NCBI GenBank assembly: GCA_043810595.1
Contig: JBDRNX010000022.1
Location: 1-47,035 of the forward strand
Reading direction: 5' to 3'
Source: JAWABC01 sp043810595
Lineage (GTDB): Archaea; Nanobdellota; Nanobdellia; SCGC-AAA011-G17; VGLX01
DNA length: 47,035 bases
Within the stretch, counting starts at the first letter, position 1, and the number at the start of each line of letters is the position of its first letter. Below the pieces are notes generated by a model. It saw only the letters and a program-made list of their open reading frames with translations. It had not been told where the DNA came from and did no database searches. The position numbers and the translations under genes are program-made. Below are positions 24,927 to 33,248 of the stretch, piece by piece.

Positions 24927-25397
24927 ATGGTGACAAAAAAAACAGAGTACAACCTACAAGAAAGACTGAAAGAAGCAACCACAAGCATACTGAATTCTGC
25001 TAGAAGAGAATACAGAAAAAAGATGGACTATGTAATAGACACTATTTTCTCAGAAGATGATATCAAAAAAATACTCACAGGGACACAGAGAATAGACAAG
25101 CTACTAAGCTACGTAAAATCGGCATACGGAAGGGAAGAACCACGCGGGGGGGAACGAGAAAGAAGATGGGAACAAAGACAAGCACTCATAAAAAAACTTG
25201 AAGACTACTCGCTAAGCGACATAATCCCAAAAGAAGAACTAAAAAAGAGGACAGGGCTCAAACTGAGACAACTGTTTGGGTATACTTTGGGAAATGATTC
25301 GGTACTAATCAAAGTAGATCCGCTTCACTACAAGATAAACCCAAAAAACAAGGAACGCCCCAAAGATTTAAAAAAAAAGAAAGGCCGCACTTCATAG
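24927..25397 (+). CDS. Hypothetical basic protein, likely extended by a frame change
   Basis: The product is 156 residues, strongly charged and mostly helical, with no family I can name. TATA-like TTATAAAT lies about 30 nt upstream. The annotated frame ends KKKKGRTS right after a run of nine A. In the -1 frame the sequence continues from that run with RPHFIDRTGGVHFKHKE and stops at 25462; this reads like real protein. The run contains the heptamer A_AAA_AAG in the correct phase for a -1 shift. So the full protein is probably about 176 residues. See findings. Confidence 0.5.
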   Translation: MVTKKTEYNLQERLKEATTSILNSARREYRKKMDYVIDTIFSEDDIKKILTGTQRIDKLLSYVKSAYGREEPRGGERERRWEQRQALIKKLEDYSLSDIIPKEELKKRTGLKLRQLFGYTLGNDSVLIKVDPLHYKINPKNKERPKDLKKKKGRTS

Positions 25398-25473
25398 ACC
25401 GCACGGGAGGAGTGCATTTCAAACATAAAGAATTCTTAGATGCAGAAACAGGGCTCAGATAACGACCATAACT

Positions 25474-25481
25474 TTTAAATA
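25474..25481 (+). promoter_or_regulatory. TATA box of the pilin-like/solenoid operon
   Basis: TTTAAATA is centred about 27 nt upstream of the ATG at 25505, so the two-gene operon starts with a leaderless message. Confidence 0.6.
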
Positions 25482-25504
25482 ATACTAGATAATCTTTCTA
25501 AATA

Positions 25505-26284
25505 ATGAAAAAGGGGCAGATAACACTTTTTGTCATACTAGGCGCTGTTCTGTTAATACTAATCCTACTTGTATTCACATTCAGGGAGACCCTGATGGAA
25601 CAAGCAACAAAGGTAGGAATACCAACAACGATAGCTATGAGCAAGGAAGCAAAAGAAGTGCAAAATGAGATGACAAGATGCCTGAGAAACAGCGCAGAAA
25701 CGGGGCTGATAACGATGGCATTACAAGGAGGCTATGTCATGTTTGATCCGAAAACACCCTACACAGAAGCAACAACAACGATGTACTACATACCATACGT
25801 TGGAACAGCGTACCTGTACTACAAAGGAAAAAACATGGTTCCAACAAAAGAAACCATGGAAAGACAACTAGAGGGTTACATAACAGCAAATTTAGAGATA
25901 TGCGAAAAAGACTATTCTGGCCTGGAAGTCGAATACGGGGACTATGACACAAGCGTAACCATAGAAGAAAACCAAGTCAGCATCGACATAAACACAAAAG
26001 TAAGCGTAACAAAAGAAGAAACAACAAGCAGCTTCAGAGACATATACATAGAAGTGCCGGTAAGACTTGGGGGACTAAGGGACATAACAAACCAGATAGT
26101 GGAAGAACAGGTAAAGACAGGAAAAGAGGGAATATGCCTAAGCTGCATATCAAGGATAGCAGCCAACAACGACGTGGAAATAAGCATAGACCGGGTAGGG
26201 GAAGACGTATTTTACATGCTAACAGACCAAAAATCAAAACTAGCAGGAGAAAACTACATATTCATAATGGCTAACCAATTTTAG
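25505..26284 (+). CDS. Exported protein with a KKGQ class III-like N-terminus
   Basis: The 259-residue protein starts MKKGQITLFVILGAVLLILILLVFTF: a short basic segment, then a hydrophobic helix of about 20 residues. This resembles archaeal pilin-type leaders, cut before the QxxxF-type helix, though here the segment could also be a plain anchor. The outside part has paired Cys (C59, C133, and CLSCIS near 218-221) and alternating strands (VTIEENQVSIDINTKVSV). It lies 3 nt upstream of the beta-solenoid gene. A filament or surface-assembly role is inference. Confidence 0.6.
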   Translation: MKKGQITLFVILGAVLLILILLVFTFRETLMEQATKVGIPTTIAMSKEAKEVQNEMTRCLRNSAETGLITMALQGGYVMFDPKTPYTEATTTMYYIPYVGTAYLYYKGKNMVPTKETMERQLEGYITANLEICEKDYSGLEVEYGDYDTSVTIEENQVSIDINTKVSVTKEETTSSFRDIYIEVPVRLGGLRDITNQIVEEQVKTGKEGICLSCISRIAANNDVEISIDRVGEDVFYMLTDQKSKLAGENYIFIMANQF

Positions 26285-26287
26285 AAA

Positions 26288-28354
26288 ATGAAAAACAAAA
26301 CAAAAATCCTGATAACGGCAATCCTAATGACGCTAATCCTAGCCGTCAGCATAAAGGCATCGATATTTGCAACTATAGGAATGAAAGGATTGAGTTTTGC
26401 TAACCCTGAGGCAGCACAGATAGTACAAACTGTGATCAGCCTGCAAGACCCAGCATCTTTCGTAGGAGGATATGTCGTAGGACAGATAAGCGGAGAATTG
26501 GTAGGGGAGATAGCAAAACAGAGTCCAGAAGCAGCACAGGCAATAAGGCAATACAACGAAATACAGGGATGGGTGCAAGAAGGAGCACAGATAGTAGAAG
26601 AAGTAAAACTAAGCGACAAGGGAGAAATGGCAGGAGGGAAAATAGCGATAGGAGAAGAACAAGACGTATCATTCCTACTAAACTCAAAAGCAGAAAGGGG
26701 AAGCACTAAAGTAAGCAACATGGAAATATCAACGGCAGGAGAAGACCAAGACATAACCTTCACAGCCAAAGAAGGAGGAGTTACGGAAATAAATGGGAAA
26801 AGATATGAAAACCTAAAAAAGGGAAGCAAACTAATAGCTGACAGAGAAGGGCAAGTCAAAGAAGCAGACATGACATTCACGAAAGCAACAAACCTCGAGC
26901 TTGGCGGAAGAAAAATACAAGCAGCAGAGGGAATGAGGGTTGTTTACAAAGACGGGGTAATAGACGTTTACGGGAAAGGACAAACAGTAACCGTAGACTC
27001 GCAAAAAATAGGCATAAACAGCGACAACGTAAAAATAGACCAACAAAAAATCACAGGAGAAGACTTCACACTGGACAACAACAGGTTCACAAGCACAAAA
27101 GAAGGGGAACTCGCAGAAGTAACAACAAAAAATGAAGGATACTTACTAGGAAAGAATACGCAAGCTGAAACAAACAACCTCATTGTAAATTCTGAAAACG
27201 GAAACGTCCTACTATCAAAAGGCTGCCAGAATATAGGCGGCTTTTCAAACTACGCAAACCCATGCGGAAAAACACTAACCATGGAAGGAAACGGCTTTAA
27301 CGTGGCACTCAAAGAAGGACAGCAATACGGCCTTGACATAGAAAAGGGAGACACGCTAAAATACGAGATGGCCGGCGGGAAAGTTGTACTAAAAGACGGA
27401 GAAGAAGCAATATCAACCGCAAAAGGAAGGGTCATAGTAACAAACGGAGATGTAAAAATACAGTATAGAAATGCAGACGGGGTAACACAAGCATTTGTGG
27501 ACCCAAATGACGTAGGGGAACATCCAGACGTCAAGGTCGTGACAAAATACGATGAACTAACCACACTAGCAGACTCAGAAACAGGAGCAGAAAACGTCTA
27601 CGCATGCTCAGCAGAGGGAACAGGAGCTATAACAGGGGGAGCAACATTCTGGGAAAGATGCAAATCGCTACTGGGAATGAACACCCAAAAGATAAACGAA
27701 CTAGTAGGACAGCCGCTCTGGGAAGGTGAAACCATAACAGAGGAAAAAGAAACCAAAAAATATGAAACGTCAGACGGCAAAACAGTATACACAAAGATAA
27801 TAAGAACGAAAGATGCGAGCGGAAAGGAGCACAGTTACTCCATGTCAAGCGACGGAACAGTATACGAATGGAACTACCAGAGGAACAGATGGGAAAAACA
27901 GGACTACACGCTAGAAGAAGATTCCCTTACAAGCCTGGGAATACCAAAAACAGAAACTGCACTAGCAAAAGCACCCACAGAAACAATAACACCAAAAAAA
28001 GAACCTAGCATGCTAGGGGCCCACATGCAAAGGGGAGAACAGGAGTGGGAAGCAAGAAGACAATACGCGATGAAACTAAGCGTATGTGGGGATGACGGAA
28101 GAACACAGTGCACACAAAAAGACTACTTCCTACCAACCGGACTTAGCTTAGAGCAACTGGAAAAATCAGGAAGGGGCTACGTAAAAATACAACCAGCACC
28201 GTACAAAGGACTGCAGGGACCGATAACAGCACCCGGTTACATAGTGGAGATACAAAAAGACCCGAGAGGGGGTTACATACTGCAGTCAATAGACTCGCAA
28301 ATCTCATTCAAGCCAGTCGGAAACAAGGGCGTAGTAAAACTAATTTCTCAATAA
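26288..28354 (+). CDS. Large secreted protein with predicted beta-solenoid body
   Basis: The 688-residue protein has a signal anchor (about 5-24), then a short helical part, and from about residue 100 to 450 a run of short strands and turns rich in Gly, Asn, Asp, Lys and Thr (for example FTAKEGGVTEINGKRYENL, NLELGGRKIQAAEGMRV and TVTVDSQKIGINSDNVKI). That pattern is typical of right-handed beta-helices and other solenoids used as adhesins or surface enzymes. The C-terminal third is different and has Trp/Tyr-rich strands. There is no C-terminal membrane helix. The enzyme or adhesin activity is unknown. Confidence 0.6.
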   Translation: MKNKTKILITAILMTLILAVSIKASIFATIGMKGLSFANPEAAQIVQTVISLQDPASFVGGYVVGQISGELVGEIAKQSPEAAQAIRQYNEIQGWVQEGAQIVEEVKLSDKGEMAGGKIAIGEEQDVSFLLNSKAERGSTKVSNMEISTAGEDQDITFTAKEGGVTEINGKRYENLKKGSKLIADREGQVKEADMTFTKATNLELGGRKIQAAEGMRVVYKDGVIDVYGKGQTVTVDSQKIGINSDNVKIDQQKITGEDFTLDNNRFTSTKEGELAEVTTKNEGYLLGKNTQAETNNLIVNSENGNVLLSKGCQNIGGFSNYANPCGKTLTMEGNGFNVALKEGQQYGLDIEKGDTLKYEMAGGKVVLKDGEEAISTAKGRVIVTNGDVKIQYRNADGVTQAFVDPNDVGEHPDVKVVTKYDELTTLADSETGAENVYACSAEGTGAITGGATFWERCKSLLGMNTQKINELVGQPLWEGETITEEKETKKYETSDGKTVYTKIIRTKDASGKEHSYSMSSDGTVYEWNYQRNRWEKQDYTLEEDSLTSLGIPKTETALAKAPTETITPKKEPSMLGAHMQRGEQEWEARRQYAMKLSVCGDDGRTQCTQKDYFLPTGLSLEQLEKSGRGYVKIQPAPYKGLQGPITAPGYIVEIQKDPRGGYILQSIDSQISFKPVGNKGVVKLISQ

Positions 28355-28417
28355 AAGAAAAAGTAAGGGCAAAGCTGAAAGAGGTCAAAACAGCTCCACC
28401 CCTAAATGACTAACGCC

Positions 28418-28437
28418 TTGGAGGTCTAATTGGAGGT
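28418..28437 (+). repeat. Two direct copies of TTGGAGGT
   Basis: TTGGAGGT occurs at 28418-28425 and 28430-28437. Both contain GGAGGT, the complement of the 16S rRNA 3' end. They precede a short frame and a hairpin in a 263-bp gap between two genes. Confidence 0.5.
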
Positions 28438-28438
28438 A

Positions 28439-28475
28439 ATCAATCAGAATGACAGGCATCATGCATCTGATTGAT
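28439..28475 (+). other. 10-bp hairpin overlapping a small frame
   Basis: ATCAATCAGA at 28439-28448 and TCTGATTGAT at 28466-28475 form a perfect stem around a 17-nt loop. The loop begins with the ATG of the short frame at 28449. A second, shorter hairpin (GCTCT/AGAGC, 28476-28486) follows directly. Confidence 0.5.
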
Positions 28476-28517
28476 GCTCTAAGAGCAAATACAATAGAAA
28501 AAAGGCTTAATAAATAA
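28449..28517 (+). CDS. Possible 22-residue small protein
   Basis: An ATG 11 nt after the second GGAGGT opens 22 codons (MTGIMHLIDALRANTIEKRLNK) and a TAA. The product would be a short amphipathic helix. The strong ribosome binding site is striking in a genome that mostly does without one, but the frame is too short to be certain, and its start is inside the loop of a stable hairpin. It may be a leader peptide, a small protein or chance. Confidence 0.3.
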   Translation: MTGIMHLIDALRANTIEKRLNK

Positions 28518-28550
28518 CTTATGAAGACGAGATAAAGAAATTAGTTGCAT

Positions 28551-28577
28551 AAGCTTTAAAAACGAATTTTAAGGCTT
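28551..28577. other. 11-bp inverted repeat ahead of the zinc-protein promoter
   Basis: AAGCTTTAAAA at 28551-28561 pairs with TTTTAAGGCTT at 28567-28577 around a 5-nt loop, with one G-U pair. It lies just upstream of TATA-like TTTAATAA (28588-28595). It could be an operator or an upstream end signal. I see nothing else in this gap. Confidence 0.4.
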
Positions 28578-28587
28578 CAGCGAAAAC

Positions 28588-28595
28588 TTTAATAA
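28588..28595 (+). promoter_or_regulatory. TATA box of the acidic zinc protein
   Basis: TTTAATAA is centred about 26 nt upstream of the ATG at 28618, so the message is probably leaderless. Confidence 0.5.
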
Positions 28596-28617
28596 TAAAC
28601 AGGCTCACACATAAATC

Positions 28618-28926
28618 ATGCCAAAAACAAAAGAACAGAAGAAGAAAGAAATCGAGAGTGGCGAGGCAGAAGAAAACATCTACAGCGAAGAAGGCAGGGA
28701 AGAGATGTTCGAAGAAGATGATGAATTAACTGACATAGACGAAGGATTCATGAAAGGGTATGAAGAGGGAGCAAAATCAGCAAAATGTCCTGTCTGCGGC
28801 CAAGTCGTAGAATACGACTTCGTGGAAAGAGAGATAGACGATGACGTGTACAGATTCTGCTCAGAAGAACACGCCGACCTCTACATGAAAAAAATAAACA
28901 GAAGAAGAGAACACAGAAGGGTCTAG
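28618..28926 (+). CDS. Small acidic protein with a C2CH zinc site
   Basis: The 102-residue protein has an acidic N-terminal half (about 11-50, many Glu/Asp) and then a possible zinc site built from C57 and C60 in CPVCG, C81 and H85 in FCSEEHA. The spacing and the YRFCSEEHAxLY pattern resemble TRASH- or YHS-type metal-binding modules, though the match is loose. The C-terminus is basic. It is soluble and might bind nucleic acid or another protein; the role is not known. Its stop interlocks with that of nreA in the palindrome CTAG. Confidence 0.6.
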   Translation: MPKTKEQKKKEIESGEAEENIYSEEGREEMFEEDDELTDIDEGFMKGYEEGAKSAKCPVCGQVVEYDFVEREIDDDVYRFCSEEHADLYMKKINRRREHRRV

Positions 28927-30146
28927 AAGAACCTCGAAAGTTTAACCTGTTTCTTTATATTTTCCAACATTTTACTTGAAGAAAAAATAAAATTCAAATC
29001 ATACTTGAACTTATCCTTCACGAAAATCCTAGCATAGTCTAGCAGGGCCTCCTTAGAATCAAAATTAACAGGAGTCGAGCCCAGAGCCTTCCTGCTGGCT
29101 TCCCTCACAACCCAAACACCCAAAGGAACAGCATACTCCCCTGTTATGAACCTCAACGCAAGCACACTCGCCTGCCTTTTGGATTGGGCTAATCTTTCTA
29201 ATATGGGAAGCCTCGCAGCATAATAACCGCCAGCAGTAGAATCAGCATATCCCTTCCTCCCATCATAAGACTCGTAATCTGTAGAGAATTGAACCTCAGA
29301 AGAAACATTCCAAGAAGCCTTAGGCAAATAAGTCTCAAACAACTCATAAGACCACACATCAGAAAAGAAAAGAATAAGATAATAATTACCCAAGTAACCA
29401 CCAAAATAAGCCTGGTAAGGAGAAAGGGGATAGTTCTTAACCTCAGAAATGAAATTCTTACCAAGAGTATCATCGACAGCAGTAATCGACCACCTTGTCG
29501 GGACAAGCTTACGATTCTTCTTCAGACCAAGGTTACCTATGGATAAAATCCTGGACAAAAAATTCTCATCAAACTCATTACCATAAAGATAGAGCACAGC
29601 ATCAGCAGCCTTAAGATCGGTGTCAGAAACAACCTTCTCAACCTTCTGAGAAACTTTCGGATTCTCAGTAACACGAACTTTTTCCAACTGAGCGTGAGGA
29701 CCCATGGGAGCAACTACATCGTTAACGTTGACAAAAAACTTAGGCTTCTTCTTCAAATTGACCTCGACATCGACAGGCTTCGAAGCCATACCCACCTCCT
29801 GGGCAATGCTAAGAAACTTGCTCTGCTGTTTGACATTGATGTTAAAGCGAGAGTTCACCAGGGAAGAACGCAAATCAACCAATTCTGCAATGCGATAATC
29901 GTTAGAAGACCAAAAACGAGGAGAGTCATAACGCCAGGCATCATCAGCGGTGTAAGGAGGACTCAAAATACCAACGTTAAGAAAAGGATAGCCAACATGA
30001 CCAACAAAAGGAGCAGGAGAAGAACCATAAAAATCCTTCTCAACAAGCTTTTTCACCCTGAACCTAGCCTCAGACTTAGACAAGATAGGACAGAACGACC
30101 TACCACACATCCTCCTACCTTTACACTTAACACAAAGAATATTCAT
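28923..30146 (-). CDS. nreA: DNA repair protein NreA with PCNA-interaction motif
   Basis: The 407-residue protein belongs to the archaeal Nre family, which in haloarchaea acts in repair of DNA damage. It starts with a zinc ribbon CVKCKGRRMCGRSFCPIL (Cys 5, 8, 14 and 19), has the family's FVGHVGYPFLNVGILSPP block (about 47-64) and the central and C-terminal Nre regions. The last eight residues, QVKLSRFF (400-407), fit the PIP box (Q-xx-h-xx-aromatic pair), which links NreA to the sliding clamp PCNA. A TATA element is 25 nt upstream of the start, so the message is leaderless. Confidence 0.93.
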   Translation of the reverse strand: MNILCVKCKGRRMCGRSFCPILSKSEARFRVKKLVEKDFYGSSPAPFVGHVGYPFLNVGILSPPYTADDAWRYDSPRFWSSNDYRIAELVDLRSSLVNSRFNINVKQQSKFLSIAQEVGMASKPVDVEVNLKKKPKFFVNVNDVVAPMGPHAQLEKVRVTENPKVSQKVEKVVSDTDLKAADAVLYLYGNEFDENFLSRILSIGNLGLKKNRKLVPTRWSITAVDDTLGKNFISEVKNYPLSPYQAYFGGYLGNYYLILFFSDVWSYELFETYLPKASWNVSSEVQFSTDYESYDGRKGYADSTAGGYYAARLPILERLAQSKRQASVLALRFITGEYAVPLGVWVVREASRKALGSTPVNFDSKEALLDYARIFVKDKFKYDLNFIFSSSKMLENIKKQVKLSRFF

Positions 30147-30164
30147 AAAGCTAAGATGTTTTAG

Positions 30165-30175
30165 AGATATAAAAG
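30165..30175 (-). promoter_or_regulatory. TATA box of nreA
   Basis: The minus strand reads CTTTTATATC, centred about 25 nt from the nreA ATG at 30146. Confidence 0.55.
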
Positions 30176-30177
30176 TT

Positions 30178-30471
30178 TTATGTTAAAAACAAAGAGAGCT
30201 CAGGACTTTTTTTATGGACCAAAAATCGTTTTTTATAAATAGCCTTAAGCTCAGGGTCACCTAAACTCCTAAAAAACTCAAACTTTCTAGGCAGAGGACG
30301 ACCGCTAAGAACCTTCGCAATCTTTTCAAGCTCACCCCTAGCAACTTCCTCATCCTTATCATCAAGAAGCGATTTAACAGAATCCAGATTCAAATAATAA
30401 CAGAACAGCTTACCATCCCTCCAAGTTGCATACCCCCCCAATGTATTGGTGCCGAACTTGTATCTTATCAT
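30178..30471 (-). CDS. Hypothetical soluble protein
   Basis: The ATG at 30471 lies 26 nt from a TATA box (GGTTAAATACC on the minus strand at 30492-30502) and gives 97 residues; an in-frame start six codons earlier would be too near that box. The protein is charged, with a mixed N-terminal part (RYKFGTNTLGGYATWRDGKLFCYYLN) and a helical second half with DDKDEEVARGELEKIAKVLSG. I do not recognise it. It ends 31 nt before nreA on the same strand and might be read with it. Confidence 0.5.
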   Translation of the reverse strand: MIRYKFGTNTLGGYATWRDGKLFCYYLNLDSVKSLLDDKDEEVARGELEKIAKVLSGRPLPRKFEFFRSLGDPELKAIYKKRFLVHKKSPELSLFLT

Positions 30472-30561
30472 GGAACAGCAGAAAAACAAGCGGTATTTAA
30501 CCTTTTCGAAAAGAAAAACTTAATAAAAGATACATTCTAAAACAAAACTAGGGTGAATTAG

Positions 30562-32367
30562 TTGAAATTAAGAAACAAGACGTACTACCTCATTTTCATC
30601 TTCCTAATATCCATACTTCTAGTAAATGCAAAATCCTACACCCTGGAAAAAGCGATGGTAGATATGAAGATCAATGATGACTCAAGCATCTCAGTCAAAG
30701 AATACGTAACATTCAACTTTGATGGAGAGTTCACCTATGCCTATAGGGACATACAGTACGGAGACGTACTCGTACAGGACATCATGGTATACGAATACAT
30801 AAACGAGCAGCTAGTACCTTTAAAGTACGAGACATCAAGCTTGGGATCCAATACCATAAGAATAAAGTGGTACTACACGGCAACGAACGAAGTAAAAACC
30901 TTCGTCATGATTTATGACATGAAAAACGCACTAAAAGCATACAAAGACATCGCAGAATTCTACTGGAAGATATGGGGCGAAGGATGGGAGGTGCCGCTAA
31001 AAGAAATTGAAGGGACAGTTGAACTTCCCAAGCCAGCAAAAGACAACATGGAAGTGTACACATGGGGACATCCACAACTGGACGGAAAAATAGCAATACT
31101 AGAAAACCAAAAAATAATATTCCAAGCATTTGACATACCCGCAAAACAATGGGTAGAGCTAAGGATTGTTTTTCCGCTGGACCTTGTGCCAAAAACGACA
31201 TACGCAAAAAGCATAGACAGAGACGGGCTCCAAGAGATAATAGATGAAGAAAACAAATACCAAGGAGCATTCTCAGGATTTTCAAGATTCAATATAATAA
31301 TTTTCATAATACCATCTTTTGCTATAATCTTACTTTTCACGGTACTTTACTTCATGTATGGGAGAGAGCCAAAGACTAAAGTTTATGAGGCCGTCTACGA
31401 GAGAGAACCACCGTACGATTACTCACCAGCTATAGTCAGCTCGCTAATAAAACAAGCCTACAAAAAACCATCAGCAAGAGACTTCACGGCAGTAATGCTG
31501 AGCCTCTGCTTGAAAGGACACCTAAAACTGAAAGTGCTGCCGAAGCAAAAAACACTCGGCATATTTGGTTCTGACAAAGATTACGAAATAATATTCCAGA
31601 AAAAAGACACATCAAAACTCACAACACAAGAAAAGACTGTGCTCGAAATACTAAAACACTACACCGAGGGAGATTCGATAACCTTTTCAGACCTTAAACG
31701 AAAAGTGAGCGGACATCCACTCCAAGGCAGAGCCAGAATACTCTCAAAAGACGTACGATACTTCCAAAAAAAATTCATGGAATGGCAGAAACAAGTAAAA
31801 GAAGAAGCGATAAGCCACGGATTCTTCCAAAAAAACAATACCTCACTATGGTTCAACATAATATGCGCTGCACTCGGATTTACAAGCATAATATTCCTCA
31901 TATTCACAAAAAATCTTTCGTTCCTAGGAGGATTCTTAGGCATGTTCTTAGGCCTCCTCTTCAACGGAGCAATATTCGCCAACGCACTACCGAGAAGAAC
32001 ACAAAAAGGAGCGCTGCACTACAAAAAATGGATGAACCTAAAAAAATTCCTAAAAGACTTTGGAGCGATAAAAGAAAAGCCGCCAGAATCAATTGTGCTC
32101 TGGGAACAGTTCTTAGTTTATGGAGTTACACTAGGAGTCTCAAAAGAAGTCCAGAAGGCAATGAACATGATACTACCAGATCACAACGTGCAATCAGCAA
32201 TCTTCGTGGGAGGAATCAATTACCACACATTCGACGTTAGCGGATTTGCCGGCGCGGCACACAGCTTCAGCTCAGCATTCGCAACTGCCTCAGGAACCGC
32301 GGGATCAGGAGGATTCGGCGGTGGCGGCGGAGGTGGCGGTGGCGGCGGAGGCGGAGGAGCAGGATAG
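30562..32367 (+). CDS. DUF2207 membrane protein with glycine-rich C-terminus
   Basis: The 601-residue protein starts at TTG, 9 nt after a GGGTGA ribosome binding site. It has a signal peptide (about 1-22), an extracytoplasmic strand-rich domain (24-235) with SISVKEYVTFNFDGEFTYAYRDI, which is the DUF2207 pattern, a membrane helix near 242-268, a cytoplasmic stretch, and a second hydrophobic pair near 429-478. The C-terminus ends in FGGGGGGGGGGGGGGAG, as usual for the family. The function of DUF2207 is unknown; it is widespread in bacteria and archaea. Confidence 0.85.
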   Translation: MKLRNKTYYLIFIFLISILLVNAKSYTLEKAMVDMKINDDSSISVKEYVTFNFDGEFTYAYRDIQYGDVLVQDIMVYEYINEQLVPLKYETSSLGSNTIRIKWYYTATNEVKTFVMIYDMKNALKAYKDIAEFYWKIWGEGWEVPLKEIEGTVELPKPAKDNMEVYTWGHPQLDGKIAILENQKIIFQAFDIPAKQWVELRIVFPLDLVPKTTYAKSIDRDGLQEIIDEENKYQGAFSGFSRFNIIIFIIPSFAIILLFTVLYFMYGREPKTKVYEAVYEREPPYDYSPAIVSSLIKQAYKKPSARDFTAVMLSLCLKGHLKLKVLPKQKTLGIFGSDKDYEIIFQKKDTSKLTTQEKTVLEILKHYTEGDSITFSDLKRKVSGHPLQGRARILSKDVRYFQKKFMEWQKQVKEEAISHGFFQKNNTSLWFNIICAALGFTSIIFLIFTKNLSFLGGFLGMFLGLLFNGAIFANALPRRTQKGALHYKKWMNLKKFLKDFGAIKEKPPESIVLWEQFLVYGVTLGVSKEVQKAMNMILPDHNVQSAIFVGGINYHTFDVSGFAGAAHSFSSAFATASGTAGSGGFGGGGGGGGGGGGGGAG

Positions 32368-32418
32368 CGCAACCTTAAGCACAAATTATATAAACAAAAC
32401 TACCAAAAAAATTAACAA

Positions 32419-32595
32419 ATGGGATTACGAGGCATAATAAAAGACATACTGATAGTCTACCTATCATTCATGATAATATACGTAGCAGCAAAAGGAAAAG
32501 ATATAAACCCCCCAATGATAATAGTATCAATAATACTACTGATACTGGTGGCTTGGTTCATGCTTGAAAGAATAGGAATACTAGAACAGATGTGA
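32419..32595 (+). CDS. Small two-helix membrane protein
   Basis: This 58-residue frame has a TATA element (TTATATAA, 32386-32393) about 29 nt upstream. It has two hydrophobic helices, LIVYLSFMIIYVAA (about 11-24) and MIIVSIILLILVAWFM (33-48), separated by a short polar loop. The composition and context support it as a real gene, but I do not know its function. It ends 8 nt before the triosephosphate isomerase start, so the two are probably cotranscribed. Confidence 0.6.
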   Translation: MGLRGIIKDILIVYLSFMIIYVAAKGKDINPPMIIVSIILLILVAWFMLERIGILEQM

Positions 32596-32603
32596 GGTGG
32601 AAA

Positions 32604-33248
32604 ATGATTCTGATAAACTTCAAAACATACGCGGAATCAACAGGAAAAAAAGCGATCAAACTAGCCAAAGCAGCAGAGAAAATGAGCCGAGAAACAGGAC
32701 AGAAAATAATAGTAATACCACAAGTACTAGACCTGAAAGAAGTGGCAAAAAAAGTAGGCATAGAGGTTTACGCACAGCACGTGGACGAAAATGATTACGG
32801 AGCATTTACAGGGAGCACGCCGATAGAAGCAGCAAAAGAGGCAGGAGCGAAAGGTAGCATAATAAACCACTCAGAGAATCGCATATCCATAGAAAAGATA
32901 CAAAAAACAGTAGAGAAAGCAAAACAACAACAATTCACCATAGTGGTATGCGTACAAAACGTTGAGGAAGCAAAAATAGTCGACGCATTCAGACCGGATT
33001 ACATAGCATATGAGCCGCAAGAACTTATCGGCGGAACAGTATCAGTTTCAACTGCAAGGCCAGAAGTCATACAAGACATAGTGAGCAGCGTGAGCACACC
33101 AGTAATTGTCGGAGCGGGAGTGAAAAACATGCAGGACGTCAAAAAAAGCATAGAGCTCGGAGCAAAAGGAGTGCTCGTAGCATCCGGCGTTGTAAAATCA
33201 AAAAGTGTTAAGAAAGCAATTAAGGAGCTAGCAGAAGGACTAAAATGA
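32604..33248 (+). CDS. tpiA: Triosephosphate isomerase, archaeal short form
   Basis: The ATG at 32604 follows a GAGGTGG ribosome binding site and gives 214 residues, the shorter length typical of archaeal (tetrameric) enzymes. The catalytic set is complete: K7 in INFKTY, H89 in INHSENR and E137 in AYEPQELIGG. The phosphate-binding end is visible in VIVGAGVKN and GVLVASGVV. It interconverts dihydroxyacetone phosphate and glyceraldehyde 3-phosphate, the substrate of the next enzyme. It overlaps that gene by 4 nt. Confidence 0.96.
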   Translation: MILINFKTYAESTGKKAIKLAKAAEKMSRETGQKIIVIPQVLDLKEVAKKVGIEVYAQHVDENDYGAFTGSTPIEAAKEAGAKGSIINHSENRISIEKIQKTVEKAKQQQFTIVVCVQNVEEAKIVDAFRPDYIAYEPQELIGGTVSVSTARPEVIQDIVSSVSTPVIVGAGVKNMQDVKKSIELGAKGVLVASGVVKSKSVKKAIKELAEGLK

